Shown here piece by piece: positions 23,896 through 33,085 of a DNA stretch of 64,000 nt. Made by a program: the position numbers and the translations under genes. The stretch lies in assembly GCA_964651475.1 (NCBI GenBank), contig CAZYXV010000017.1, positions 28,396-92,395 of the forward strand, in the 5' to 3' direction. The first letter of the stretch is position 1; each line of letters starts with the position of its first letter. The notes beneath the pieces are model-generated. The model ran no database searches. It was not told the DNA's origin and was given only the letters and a program-made list of their open reading frames with translations. This DNA comes from JBGSMF01 sp964651475. Its GTDB lineage: Bacteria; Chloroflexota; Anaerolineae; Fen-1058.

Positions 23896-25680
23896 ATGTC
23901 TCGTCTAAAGATATGGATGCTCGTCAGCACTTTGCTCGTCGTCAGCATGCTCTTGTCCGCGTGCGCTCAACCGGAAACCATTGTGCAGACGGTCGTCGTG
24001 ACGGAAAAGGGAGAAGATACCGTCAAGACCGTCGTGGCGACGGCCGAGCCGACCAAAGCGCCCGAACTGCCCCCTGGCCCCAAAGTACTGCGCCAGGCCT
24101 GGGGCCCTGGCGACATACCCACTATTGATACCGCTTTGGCGGTGGACGTGATTTCCATCCAGATGGTTGATGAAATGACGGTGGGTATGATGCGCATGAA
24201 CGAAGTCAATGCCCAACTCGAAGAGGGCATGGCCACCAAGTGGGAGGTTTCGTCAGATGGCCTGGTGTACACCTTCCACCTCCGCGACGATGCGCCCTGG
24301 GTGCGCTACGACGGCAAGCAGGTGGTCAAAGTGCAAGATTGCGAGGGCAAAGACCGCATGGTCACTGCCGATGACTTTGTCTATGGCATCTTGCGCACGT
24401 TGGACCCCGATACGGCGTCCGATTACGCTTACGTGCTGACGTTTGCCATCGCGGGCGCGGCAGAATATAACGATGGCAGCATCACCGATACGACCAAAGT
24501 GGGCGTCAAGGCTGTTGATCCCAAGACTCTGGAAATCACCACCCTGGAACCGGCGGTGTACAATCTCAATATCTTGAGCTTGTGGGTGGCGCACGCTCAA
24601 CCCAGGTGGATCATCGAAGGCGACGATTGCACCGAAGGGCGCGGCGACCGCTGGACCGAGCCGGGCTTTTACCAGGGCTATGGCCCCTTTGTCCTCAAGG
24701 AGTGGGTCCACGATTCGTACCTCAAACTGATCAAGAACCCCTTCTGGCCTGGCTCCGACAGTATCCCTGTATCCAAGATTGACGAGGTCTTGTGGACATT
24801 CTTGGATGGCAGTGCGGCTTTTGCCGAGTTTGAGGCGGGCAACCTCGACACAGTGGGCGTGCCCAGCAGCGATATGGATCGCGTTAAAGCTGACCCCAAG
24901 TACAAGGACATGATCGTGCAAGTGCCCACCATGGGCACCGAGTTTTACTCGTTTAATGCCCAACTGGCGCCCACCGACGATGCGCGTGTGCGCAAGGCGC
25001 TTTCGATGGCGATTGACCGCCAGAGCCTGGTGGATAACGTCAACAAGGGCAGCGGCGAGCCGGCGTATTGGTTCTGCCGCCCGGGCTTGACCGCATGCCC
25101 GACGCTCGCCACTCATCCTGACCTGGGAGTAAGGTACGACCCGGCCAAAGCCAAAGAATTGCTGGACGAGTATCTCAAGGAAAAGGGCCTCACCGCCGAT
25201 CAGTTGAACATCTCGCTGATGTTCAATACGTCCGAATCTCACCAAAAACGCGCCGAAGCCATTCAGCAGATGTGGAAGCAGACTCTCGGAATTGATGCCA
25301 AACTCACCAACCAGGAGTGGAAGGTCTATCTGACACAGCGCAAAGAAGGCCAGCATAGTGTCTACCGCAGCACCTGGGTGCTGGACTATCCCGACACCAA
25401 CAACTTTGATCGCGAAGTCTTTGGGCCGAATGGCGCTTACTCTGAGGTGGTGGATTGGCAGAACGACAAGTTTAACGAGCTGGTTCTCCAGGCCGGCAAA
25501 GAGACCGACACCGCCAAACGCATAGACCTGTACGTGCAGGCCGAAAAGATCCTGGTAGAAGAAGATGCTGCTATAGCTCCCTTGTATTGGTATCGCAGCA
25601 TCGCGCTGTACAGGCCAAACGTGGTGCGCACGGACTCGATCACCGGCTACGACTGGTACGAAAAGTGGGATCTCAAGTAA
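23896..25680 (+). CDS. Peptide ABC transporter substrate-binding lipoprotein, copy 2
   Basis: A 594-residue family 5 solute-binding lipoprotein with lipobox LLSACAQP. The plan is the same as in copy 1, including LEEGMATKWEVSSDGLVYTFHLR and IIEGDDCTEGRGDRWTEPGFY. The two receptors differ mainly in the ligand-facing middle third, so they may serve different peptides through the same permease. GGAGGAAAG stands before the ATG. A strong terminator (25730-25772) closes the operon after it. Confidence 0.93.
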   Translation: MSRLKIWMLVSTLLVVSMLLSACAQPETIVQTVVVTEKGEDTVKTVVATAEPTKAPELPPGPKVLRQAWGPGDIPTIDTALAVDVISIQMVDEMTVGMMRMNEVNAQLEEGMATKWEVSSDGLVYTFHLRDDAPWVRYDGKQVVKVQDCEGKDRMVTADDFVYGILRTLDPDTASDYAYVLTFAIAGAAEYNDGSITDTTKVGVKAVDPKTLEITTLEPAVYNLNILSLWVAHAQPRWIIEGDDCTEGRGDRWTEPGFYQGYGPFVLKEWVHDSYLKLIKNPFWPGSDSIPVSKIDEVLWTFLDGSAAFAEFEAGNLDTVGVPSSDMDRVKADPKYKDMIVQVPTMGTEFYSFNAQLAPTDDARVRKALSMAIDRQSLVDNVNKGSGEPAYWFCRPGLTACPTLATHPDLGVRYDPAKAKELLDEYLKEKGLTADQLNISLMFNTSESHQKRAEAIQQMWKQTLGIDAKLTNQEWKVYLTQRKEGQHSVYRSTWVLDYPDTNNFDREVFGPNGAYSEVVDWQNDKFNELVLQAGKETDTAKRIDLYVQAEKILVEEDAAIAPLYWYRSIALYRPNVVRTDSITGYDWYEKWDLK

Positions 25681-25729
25681 ACTGATACGACCACGCGTGC
25701 GCGGGCTACGTACCCACCTCTAAAGCGGC

Positions 25730-25772
25730 ACAGCCTGCCGTGAGTCTTGATTCACGGCAGGCTGTTTTTTCT
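25730..25772 (+). terminator. Rho-independent terminator of the peptide ABC operon
   Basis: ACAGCCTGCCGTGA pairs with TCACGGCAGGCTGT around a short loop and is followed directly by six T. It is a textbook terminator, 50 bases after the stop of the second binding-protein gene. Confidence 0.9.
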
Positions 25773-25788
25773 GTCCGTAACCATTCAG

Positions 25789-25937
25789 CATCCTGAGCTA
25801 CACCCTGAGCGAGGCCGAAGAGGGAGCACCGCGCCCCTTCGACTTCACTGCTCCTTCGGCTGTGCTCAGGATGCAGTTCCGCTCAGGATGCGCGGTGCAA
25901 AGTCGAAGGATGTATCCTGAGCGAAGTCGAAGGATGC
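25789..25937. repeat. Cluster of TCCTGAGCGAAGTCGAAGGA-type intergenic repeats
   Basis: The unit appears in several partial and inverted forms: CCTGAGCGAGGCCGAAG, CCCCTTCGACTTCAC, TCCTTCGGCTGTGCTCAGGAT and TCCTGAGCGAAGTCGAAGGA. No gene is seen. These are short interspersed palindromes rather than a CRISPR array, since the spacing is irregular. Confidence 0.7.
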
Positions 25938-25948
25938 GGGCCGAGTAG

Positions 25949-26092
25949 CTTGACAATGTCACATTTGCCGTAGGAGCGCCCTCTGGGCGCGACTAGGCGC
26001 AACCGTACTGTGCAATTCTCGCACCTGCCTGCCTGGCGGCTAGACAGGGAAGGCGCTCCTACGTTCGCCCGATGAAATGTGACATTGTCAAG
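25949..26092. repeat. 144-bp element with perfect 18-bp terminal inverted repeats
   Basis: CTTGACAATGTCACATTT at 25949-25966 is repeated inverted at 26075-26092. A second inverted pair, CGTAGGAGCGCC (25969-25980) and GGCGCTCCTACG (26052-26063), lies just inside. There is no open reading frame. It is a possible MITE-like element or a large cruciform in front of the histidine kinase gene. Confidence 0.7.
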
Positions 26093-26261
26093 GTAGTTGC
26101 CTCTGTCCGCGGAAAAAGGTCTGGCGGCAATTGGGGTGGTTTGTACGGCGGCGCAAATAGGATTATAATTCATGTCGAGTTGCCGCCACGAGCGGGGCAG
26201 CGCAAGCACGGTGAGCTTGTCGAACCGCGCTAAATTGACACTGGTGAATCAGGACAAACTC

Positions 26262-28361
26262 ATGATGAAACAAAATGTCAACAATGTCCAAGCGGCGACC
26301 ATCCTGGTGGTGGACGACGAGCTTCGCATCAACGATTTTATCCGCGAGCTGTTGAGCGCCGGCGGCTATCGCTCGGAGGCGGCCCTGACGGGCGAGGAGG
26401 CGCTGTCCATTCTGGGAGGCGAGGTCCCGCACGCCGGGCAGAAATTTGACCTGGTCTTGCTGGATATTATGCTGCCTGGCATGGACGGGTACGAGGTCTG
26501 CCGGCGTCTAAAGGCCAACCCGGTCACGGCCGAGTTATCGGTGATCATGCTCACAGCGATGGGCAAGATTGCCGACAAGGTGCGCGGGCTTGACATGGGA
26601 GCGGACGATTATATCCCCAAGCCATTTGATAATCAAGAGCTGCTGGCGCGCGTCAGGGCGGTGCTGCGCTTGCGCAAGGCCGAACAAGATTTGCGCCGCC
26701 GCAACCAGGCGCTGGACGCGCTCAACGCGGTGGCCGAGTCTGTGGGCAAGGCGGTGGAGCTGGTGGACGTGCTAGATACGGCGTTAAACACCGTGCTGGA
26801 CAAGCTCGACCTGGCGGGCGGCGCGCTCACGTTGAGCGGGCCGGCAGATCAACAAGCCATCGCGGCGCAGAGCCGGTTGTTGCTAGAGCCGCCGGCCGTT
26901 TTAGAAATCGCCGGCCAGGTGACGCAGCGCGACCAGCCACACACCGGCGCGCTGCAGGCGAGCGGAAAAGAATTTCACGTGGCGTGCGTATCGTTGAGGG
27001 CGCACGGCCGCGCCTCCGGAACCTTGTTTGTCGTCAACGAGCAGCCCGTAGACGCCGAGTTGCGCGACGTGTTGAGCAGCATCGGATTGACCATTGGCGC
27101 GGCCGTGGAGCGGGCCAAGTTGTACGAGGCGGCCCAACAGCGCAGCGAGGATTTTGCGGTGTTGAACGATTTGTCGCGCGTCGTCAGCTCCACGCTCGAC
27201 CTGGAGGCCGTGTTGACGGGGGCGGTGCGCGGCATGCGCGAGTTTGTGCACGTCGAGCTTGGCGCGCTGGCGTTGAAGGACGACAAGAGCGGGGCAATCA
27301 CGTTCCGCAAAATCCTGAGCCGCGATCAAGAGTGGGAGATTGACGCGCCGCTGCCCTCTGAGGCGTATGCCCTCGTCAACGACGTGATGCAAAACAGCGA
27401 GTTGCAAATTCTGGACGCGCGCACCGGGCCAATTTCCAACCCGCTCGACGCCATCACGGGCGTTGCCACGCGCGCCTTGATGTGCGCGCCGCTGGTGGTC
27501 AAGGACCGCTGCATCGGCGCGATTATGATGATTAACAAAGTGGGAGGAACGTTTACTTACACCGATACCGAGCTGGCGCAATTCCTGGCCGCCTCTATCG
27601 CCGTAGCGCTGGAAAACGCCCGCCTGTATAGTGAGCTGGCCGCCTCGACGCGCGAGTTGGAACGCAGCCAGGCGCAGTTGGTCCAGGCTGAAAAATTGGC
27701 CGCGTTGGGACGCATGGCGGCCTCGATTGCTCACGAAATCAACAACCCCTTGCAGGCCATACAGAATTGCCTGCACCTGGTTATCAACCGCCCGCTCGTG
27801 GAAGAAAAAAAGGCGCATTATTTGCACATGGCCCAAGAAGAAGTGGAGCGGCTCATCGCCATTGTCGCGCGCACGCTCAACTTTTATCGCCCCTCCAAAG
27901 GGCAACTCGTTCCCACGCACGTCAATCATATGATTGAGAGTGTTTTGGCGTTGGCTGGCAAGCGCCTGGAACAGGGGCGGGTCCGGGTGCGTAGACGCCT
28001 GGACGGCGATTTGCCCGAGCTGCACGTTGTGCCGGATCAACTGACCCAGGTCTTTTTAAACCTGGTGATCAATGCCGTGGAGGCCATGCCGAATGGGGGC
28101 GAACTGACGATCACGACGCAAGAAACCGGGGAGTGGCTACAGGTGTCGTTCGCAGATTCCGGGCCAGGGCTGAGCCAGGAAGATGTCGGGAAAATTTTCG
28201 AGCCATTTTATACCACCAAAGCCACCGGCACTGGCCTGGGGCTGGCTGTGAGTTATGGGATCGTTGAACGGCACGGTGGGCGTATTACGGTCGAGAATGT
28301 GGCGGGACAAGGCGCTTGCTTTACGGTGTACTTGCCACGCACAAGCCCGCCGCTTGCCTGA
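26262..28361 (+). CDS. Hybrid sensor histidine kinase (REC-GAF-GAF-HisKA-HATPase)
   Basis: A soluble kinase of about 699 residues. Order of parts: a receiver domain (ILVVDDELRINDF, phospho-Asp in LVLLDIMLPGMDGYEV, KPFDNQELL), a coiled linker, two GAF-like sensor domains, then HisKA with the phospho-His in MAASIAHEINNPLQAIQ. The ATPase domain has N box NAVEAMPNGG, G1 DSGPGLS and G2 TGLGLAVSYGI. There is no membrane segment, so the signal is internal. The ATG at 26262 follows AGGA; the longer reading to 26172 lacks support. It heads a set with two response regulators downstream. Confidence 0.9.
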   Translation: MMKQNVNNVQAATILVVDDELRINDFIRELLSAGGYRSEAALTGEEALSILGGEVPHAGQKFDLVLLDIMLPGMDGYEVCRRLKANPVTAELSVIMLTAMGKIADKVRGLDMGADDYIPKPFDNQELLARVRAVLRLRKAEQDLRRRNQALDALNAVAESVGKAVELVDVLDTALNTVLDKLDLAGGALTLSGPADQQAIAAQSRLLLEPPAVLEIAGQVTQRDQPHTGALQASGKEFHVACVSLRAHGRASGTLFVVNEQPVDAELRDVLSSIGLTIGAAVERAKLYEAAQQRSEDFAVLNDLSRVVSSTLDLEAVLTGAVRGMREFVHVELGALALKDDKSGAITFRKILSRDQEWEIDAPLPSEAYALVNDVMQNSELQILDARTGPISNPLDAITGVATRALMCAPLVVKDRCIGAIMMINKVGGTFTYTDTELAQFLAASIAVALENARLYSELAASTRELERSQAQLVQAEKLAALGRMAASIAHEINNPLQAIQNCLHLVINRPLVEEKKAHYLHMAQEEVERLIAIVARTLNFYRPSKGQLVPTHVNHMIESVLALAGKRLEQGRVRVRRRLDGDLPELHVVPDQLTQVFLNLVINAVEAMPNGGELTITTQETGEWLQVSFADSGPGLSQEDVGKIFEPFYTTKATGTGLGLAVSYGIVERHGGRITVENVAGQGACFTVYLPRTSPPLA

Positions 28362-28448
28362 GAGGCGTGTTGTGTTTGTGCGGGAGCGTTTCTCCCCAAC
28401 CTGCGGCAGGCCGTGGGTTGATTGCGGACGAGTCGAAAGGTAACAGAT

Positions 28449-29249
28449 ATGGAACAACCTCTTCCCCCCGCTCGCATTTTGGTTGTAGATGACGAATCGG
28501 CCATGCGCGCGACGCTGGACGAGATCCTCAGCGGCGAAGGATTTGAAGTGATCACCGCTGCTGGCGGCGAGGCCGCGCTGGCGACTTTGCGGCAAGAGCC
28601 GGTTGACTTGATGCTGCTAGACCTTCGTATGCCGGGCATGGATGGGTTGACGGTCATCGAGCAGGCCCAGCGTATTGCGCCAGACGCCATGGTCGTCATG
28701 TTGACGGCGCACGGCACACTGGATTCGGCCATTAGCGCCATGCGCCAGGGAGCGTTTGATTATTTGCTCAAGCCGTGCGCCCCGCCTGAAATCGTGGCGG
28801 CGGTCAGGCGCGGGCTGGCGCACCGCGCGCAGCGGACGCGGCAACGCGAGTTGGTCACGCTGATGCAGCGCGCCATCCACGAGTTGCAGCTCCCGGCGGC
28901 CGGCGTCGGCGGCCCAGACGCGCCCGAACGATTCATCCAGTGCCGGAGCATCAGCCTGGATTTGCAGCGGCACGTGGCGACGGCGCGCGGCGAACTACTC
29001 GACTTGACCTTGACCGAGTTCAAGTTGCTGTCGTACCTGATGCAGCGCCCTGACCAGGTTGTTTCTCCCAGCGAGCTGGTGAACGCCGTGCAAGGCTACG
29101 AGGCCGACGAGCACGAAGCGCGCGCCATTATCCGCGTCCACATCCGCCGCTTGCGCCAAAAGTTGGAACCCGACCCCGATAACCCCCAATACATCCTCAA
29201 CGTGCGCGGCGTGGGCTACCTGTTCGCCAGCATCCCGCCGCCAAAGTAA
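28449..29249 (+). CDS. Response regulator with winged-helix DNA-binding domain
   Basis: A 266-residue regulator. The receiver domain holds ILVVDDESAMRATL, phospho-Asp in LMLLDLRMPGMDG, and LTAHGTLDSAI; this middle part is closer to the NtrC type. The C-terminal domain is the OmpR/PhoB winged helix (LTLTEFKLLSYLMQRPDQVVSP, IRVHIRRLRQKLEPDP, VRGVGYLF). AAAGG stands before the ATG. It is 87 bases behind the kinase gene and is the likely output partner. A terminator follows at 29269. Confidence 0.92.
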   Translation: MEQPLPPARILVVDDESAMRATLDEILSGEGFEVITAAGGEAALATLRQEPVDLMLLDLRMPGMDGLTVIEQAQRIAPDAMVVMLTAHGTLDSAISAMRQGAFDYLLKPCAPPEIVAAVRRGLAHRAQRTRQRELVTLMQRAIHELQLPAAGVGGPDAPERFIQCRSISLDLQRHVATARGELLDLTLTEFKLLSYLMQRPDQVVSPSELVNAVQGYEADEHEARAIIRVHIRRLRQKLEPDPDNPQYILNVRGVGYLFASIPPPK

Positions 29250-29268
29250 CTTTTCCGTAACTTAACCG

Positions 29269-29290
29269 AAACCCGCCCCAGGCGGGTTTT
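29269..29290 (+). terminator. Rho-independent terminator after the response regulator
   Basis: AAACCCGCC pairs with GGCGGGTTT around a three-base loop and is followed by T-rich sequence. It separates the winged-helix regulator from the next regulator gene. Confidence 0.8.
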
Positions 29291-29348
29291 GTGTTATTCT
29301 TTATGCGTACTTAGGACGATACAAAAATTCCAAGCAATAGAGGCGGCA

Positions 29349-30209
29349 ATGAGAGACACCAAGAATATTCTGATTGTAGAAGATGAGCCCAAAGTGGCTT
29401 ATTTTTTGCAAGAGAGCTTGGAATCCACCAGCCAGAATTACAAGGTGGTGTGTGCTGCTTCTGGCGAAGACGCCCTTAATCAAGTCTCGCATTCGTTGTT
29501 TGATCTGGTCGTATCAGACCTTCGCATGCCCGGCATCAACGGGCTGGAGCTTTTGCAGCGCGTGCGTGATCGCAATCCCTTCACACGAACCATTCTCATC
29601 ACAGCTTACGGCTCGGATGAGGTCGAGGCCGAAACGCGCCGCTTGCAAACGTATCGCTACTTTACCAAACCTTTCCCCATCGAAGACTTTACCACCGCGG
29701 TCAAGCAGGCTTTGGACGAGGGTGTATCAAGAAAAATGTCCGGCTTATTGATGCTATCAGGCGAGCGGTTCGACAAAATTTCGCAGCGTTTATCTGATCT
29801 GCGTTACGAGGTGGGCGCGCAGTGCGTGCTGTTGTCGGATGACGCCGGCCAGGTGTTGACCGAGGTGGGATTCGCCGAAAATTTGCCACTGGGTCACGTT
29901 GTGTCATTGATGAGCAGCAGCCTGGCCCACACAGCTGAATTGGCTCAACAACTTCACGAAGAGCGCTCGTTCAATTTGCACTATCACGAAGGAGCGCGCT
30001 ACGATATCTACATCGCCAACATTGGCGACCATCTTTATATCACTTCTATCTTTGACCGCCGCCAGGGCGCCAGCCGGGTGGGTATGGTATGGCTGTATAC
30101 GAAACGCGCGGTCCAAGACGTGCTTTATCTGATCGCCAGCGAAGAGATGCTGCCCTCGAACGGCGGCGCGTGGTCAGGCGAGTATGGAAATAAAGGTAGC
30201 TTGATCTGA
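29349..30209 (+). CDS. Response regulator fused to a Roadblock/LC7-like domain
   Basis: A 286-residue protein without a DNA-binding domain. Residues 1-125 form a receiver domain (ILIVEDEPKVAYFL, phospho-Asp in LVVSDLRMPGING, ITAYGSDEVEAE, YFTKPFPIEDF). Residues 135-270 look like a Roadblock/LC7 or V4R-like domain (FDKISQRLSDLRYEVGAQCVLLSDDAGQ in part, then LYITSIFDRR). Roadblock domains bind small Ras-like GTPases such as MglA, so this regulator may act on a GTPase and cell polarity or motility. AGAGGCGG precedes the ATG at 29349. Confidence 0.8.
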   Translation: MRDTKNILIVEDEPKVAYFLQESLESTSQNYKVVCAASGEDALNQVSHSLFDLVVSDLRMPGINGLELLQRVRDRNPFTRTILITAYGSDEVEAETRRLQTYRYFTKPFPIEDFTTAVKQALDEGVSRKMSGLLMLSGERFDKISQRLSDLRYEVGAQCVLLSDDAGQVLTEVGFAENLPLGHVVSLMSSSLAHTAELAQQLHEERSFNLHYHEGARYDIYIANIGDHLYITSIFDRRQGASRVGMVWLYTKRAVQDVLYLIASEEMLPSNGGAWSGEYGNKGSLI

Positions 30210-30436
30210 ATCGCTTGAGGCGATAGTGTTCTCGACAGCGCCGGCCTGATAGCGGCCTGTCAGAGGGCTGCGCCGGGACCTCTTGCAGTCCGTCAGAATG
30301 ACGATGGGTTGCCCGGACCTCACCTGTGCGCGGCCTCCGCCGGTAAACCCGGCGGCATACCTTGTGGTGCGCTTTGCGTTTTGTCATCGTGCTCGGGCAG
30401 GCACTTTGACAAACGCCATGGGGGGGAGCGCAAGGC
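30210..30436 (+). other. Gene-free stretch with possible structured RNA
   Basis: No convincing reading frame is found. The stretch contains several pairable segments, such as CCGCCGG/CCCGGCGG near 30338-30356 and TGCCCG with CGGGCA (about 30309 and 30395). It ends in a strong terminator (30437-30479). A short segment near 30355-30385 faintly resembles the 5' bubble of 6S RNA, but I cannot call it. Confidence 0.3.
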
Positions 30437-30479
30437 ACGAGGCTTCCAGTTGGGGGGCTGGAAGCCTCGTTGTCTTTTA
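30437..30479 (+). terminator. Strong hairpin terminator
   Basis: ACGAGGCTTCCAG (30437-30449) pairs perfectly with CTGGAAGCCTCGT (30458-30470) around a G-rich loop, followed by TGTCTTTT. Orientation fits a plus-strand transcript, either read-through from the Roadblock regulator or an RNA from 30210-30436. The minus-strand penicillin-binding protein gene ends right next to it. Confidence 0.7.
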
Positions 30480-32981
30480 TCTGACGGTGATGGTGACCGG
30501 CGCGCTCACCACTAGTTGCCCGGTGCGCTCCAATCCCTGCGCGGCAAAAGTGTGAACTCCTGGCGCAAGCGTCCACAGCGCCCGATATATCCCCGCAGAT
30601 CCATCAAATGTAGCCAGTGGTTGGCCGTCGGCTAACAATGTTACCGAGATGACCTGGATGCCGTCAAGCGGGCGCGCCGAAACGGCAATGCGCTGCGTCT
30701 GGGGTGGGGTGATAGAGGTGATCTGGTAAATTGTGCCGGGGTCGGGATGCGTCACGACCAGTTGGAGAGCGGCGCCTGGCAGTCGGCGGCTGATTGGGAA
30801 TTGAAGATCATCGGCGAGGAGCAAGTTGGAAATATGGTTTTCTTTTGCCCACGCCTGGGCCTCGGCCGGCAAAAACAAGGCCACTTGTTCGACGACGCGC
30901 TCAGGCGGTGTGCTCGCGTCGGCAGGGCGCCCGGTGGCGATGTCGAGCTTGACGGCGCGGTAGAATGTGTCGAATTGCGTCGGCTGCGTGCCGGCGATAA
31001 ACGACTCTACCCGCGCGTGAGGACACGGCGAATCCGGCGCGGGCAGCAATCCCGAAAGCGCGCATACCTTTACACGCACCAGCCCGTCAGCTTGAAAGTT
31101 GCGCGCGGATTTTCCCCTCAGCACCGTTTCCATAAAGTCGTGCCAGATGGGGCCGGCGCCAGTGATGCCGGAAACGTGAATCATGGGTTGATTATCGGCG
31201 TTGCCTACCCACACCCCCGTCACCAGGTCGGGGGTGTAGCCCATCGTCCAGTTATCGCGCCAATCTGACGTGGTGCCGGTTTTAGCGGCGGCCGGCTGGC
31301 TCAGGCGCAGCACGTTCCATTCTCCAAACGCCGGCGCGCGCGCCTGGGGATCGCTGAGTATGTCGCTGATGAGAAACGCCACGCGCTCGTCCAACACGCG
31401 CTCGGACGGCGCCGGCTGCCAACGATAGCGCCATTGCCCGCGTGCGTCGCGCACTTGCAAGACGGCCGCCGGTTCGACGCGATAGCCGCCGTTGGCAAAC
31501 ACGCCATAAGCAGCCGTCATGTCCAGCAAGCGCACCTCGCCGCCGCCCAACGTGATGGCTAGCCCGTAGCGCTCGCTGTCTGTAAAGGTGTGGATGCCCA
31601 TCCGCCGCGCCAGGGCAATCATGGCCTCCAATCCTACGTGATCAAGCACCTTGACGGCCGGAATGTTGTACGACGAAGCCAGCGCCTGGCGCAGCAACAC
31701 CGGGCCGTGATAACGCAAATCATAGTTGTGGGGAACATACGGCTCGCCTTCTTTGGTGATAAAGCTGGTGCGCACGTCCATCACCATCGTGGCCGGCGTG
31801 TAGGGTTCGGGCGAACTCGGATCAAATGCGGCGGCATACGTGATGGGCTTGATGGAGGACCCCGGCTGGCGCAAAGCCAGCGCCGCATTGACAGCCCCGC
31901 TGATTTGCGCGTCGAAATAATCCGGGCTGCCCACCATGGCCAGGATGTGCCCTGTGTGCGGATCAAGCGCGACGAGCGCGGCGTTGTTCACGTTGCGTTG
32001 GGGCAAGTCCCCCGCCGCTGGGGCGCCCTCGCCTTCACCTGTCAAATCCGCCAGGTGGCGCTGCATGATAGATTGCGCGCCGTTTTGCCAATCCAGATCG
32101 AGCGTGGTGGTGACGATCAATCCGTCGCGGTACATCGCTTCCAGCCCGAATTGATTTTCGAGCCACGCGCGCACGTACATGACAAAGTGCGCCGCCTGGA
32201 TAGGGTGCGGCGCAGCCGCAAAGCCTAATCGCTCGTCACGCGCCAGCGCCGCTTGTTGATCTGATATGTAGCCGCGTTTGACCATCAAATCGAGCACCGT
32301 CGCCTGGCGCTGGTGCGCGGCGGCCAGGTTGACCAGCGGGTCGTAGATCGCCGGCGCCTGGGGCAGGCCGGCCAGCAGCGCGCACTCGGCCAGGTCCAGC
32401 TCGTTAGCGCGCTTGCCAAAATAAGCATTGGCCGCCGCTTCAATGCCATAGGCCAGGTTGCCATAGTTAACCTGGTTCAGATACAATGCCAGGATTTGAT
32501 CTTTGCTGTAGGCGCGCGCCAGCCGCCAGGCCAGGATGCTTTCGCGCAGTTTGCGCGTGAGTGTGCGTTGGGCGCGCTCTTGCGGGCTGAGCAACAGGTT
32601 GCGCGCTACTTGCTGCGTGATCGTGCTGCCGCCCGAGAGCGTTTCTCCGCCGCGCAAGTTGATCCACACGGCGCGCGCGATAGAAGATACATCCACGCCG
32701 GGGTTGGTATAGAAATTGGCGTCTTCGGTGGCAATGGTGGCCTGGCGGCAGTAAAGTGGAATGTCTTCCAGCTTGAGCGGTGTGTGCCGCCCCGCGTGAG
32801 GATCGGTGATCTCGTAGAGCAGCCGCCCATTTCGGTCCAGGATGCGCGTGGAGGGCGCGTGCAGCTTGCTATCCAGGCTGTCCAGCGAGGGCAGGTCTAC
32901 CAGCAGCCACGCGCGCGCGGCCAGGCCCAGGCCCGCGAGCGCGATTAGAATAATTGATGGGACCAGTACACGCTTGCGCAA
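30477..32981 (-). CDS. Bifunctional penicillin-binding protein (class A, PBP1C/PBP1A-like)
   Basis: A membrane-anchored peptidoglycan synthase of about 834 residues. An N-terminal TM helix (LVPSIILIALAGLGLAA) is followed by a GT51 glycosyltransferase domain (EDANFYTNPGVD, STITQQVARNLLLSPQ, RKLRESILAWRL). The transpeptidase has the SxxK motif in PGSSIKPITYA, SSYN and the KTGTTSDWRDNW box. The ~190 C-terminal residues hold an Ig-like region typical of PBP1C. I chose the TTG at 32981, with GAGAGG 6 bases upstream; a TTG at 32996 overlaps that site. It polymerises and crosslinks glycan strands outside the membrane. Confidence 0.92.
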   Translation of the reverse strand: MRKRVLVPSIILIALAGLGLAARAWLLVDLPSLDSLDSKLHAPSTRILDRNGRLLYEITDPHAGRHTPLKLEDIPLYCRQATIATEDANFYTNPGVDVSSIARAVWINLRGGETLSGGSTITQQVARNLLLSPQERAQRTLTRKLRESILAWRLARAYSKDQILALYLNQVNYGNLAYGIEAAANAYFGKRANELDLAECALLAGLPQAPAIYDPLVNLAAAHQRQATVLDLMVKRGYISDQQAALARDERLGFAAAPHPIQAAHFVMYVRAWLENQFGLEAMYRDGLIVTTTLDLDWQNGAQSIMQRHLADLTGEGEGAPAAGDLPQRNVNNAALVALDPHTGHILAMVGSPDYFDAQISGAVNAALALRQPGSSIKPITYAAAFDPSSPEPYTPATMVMDVRTSFITKEGEPYVPHNYDLRYHGPVLLRQALASSYNIPAVKVLDHVGLEAMIALARRMGIHTFTDSERYGLAITLGGGEVRLLDMTAAYGVFANGGYRVEPAAVLQVRDARGQWRYRWQPAPSERVLDERVAFLISDILSDPQARAPAFGEWNVLRLSQPAAAKTGTTSDWRDNWTMGYTPDLVTGVWVGNADNQPMIHVSGITGAGPIWHDFMETVLRGKSARNFQADGLVRVKVCALSGLLPAPDSPCPHARVESFIAGTQPTQFDTFYRAVKLDIATGRPADASTPPERVVEQVALFLPAEAQAWAKENHISNLLLADDLQFPISRRLPGAALQLVVTHPDPGTIYQITSITPPQTQRIAVSARPLDGIQVISVTLLADGQPLATFDGSAGIYRALWTLAPGVHTFAAQGLERTGQLVVSAPVTITVR

Positions 32982-33085
32982 ATGTCTACCTCTCAAAATT
33001 AAAATGATGCCGCGCGAGAGTGGCGGCTATCATCATGACGATTTTAGCGCACGCGGGGTTTCACAGCGTAAGCGGCGCCGGGCGC

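Noticed and set aside
25789..26092. Possible CRISPR array
   Set aside because: The repeats are inverted, of unequal length and irregularly spaced, with no cas genes nearby.
30300..30440. Definite 6S RNA or RNase P RNA
   Set aside because: No conserved RNase P blocks were found and the 6S likeness is limited to a short segment.
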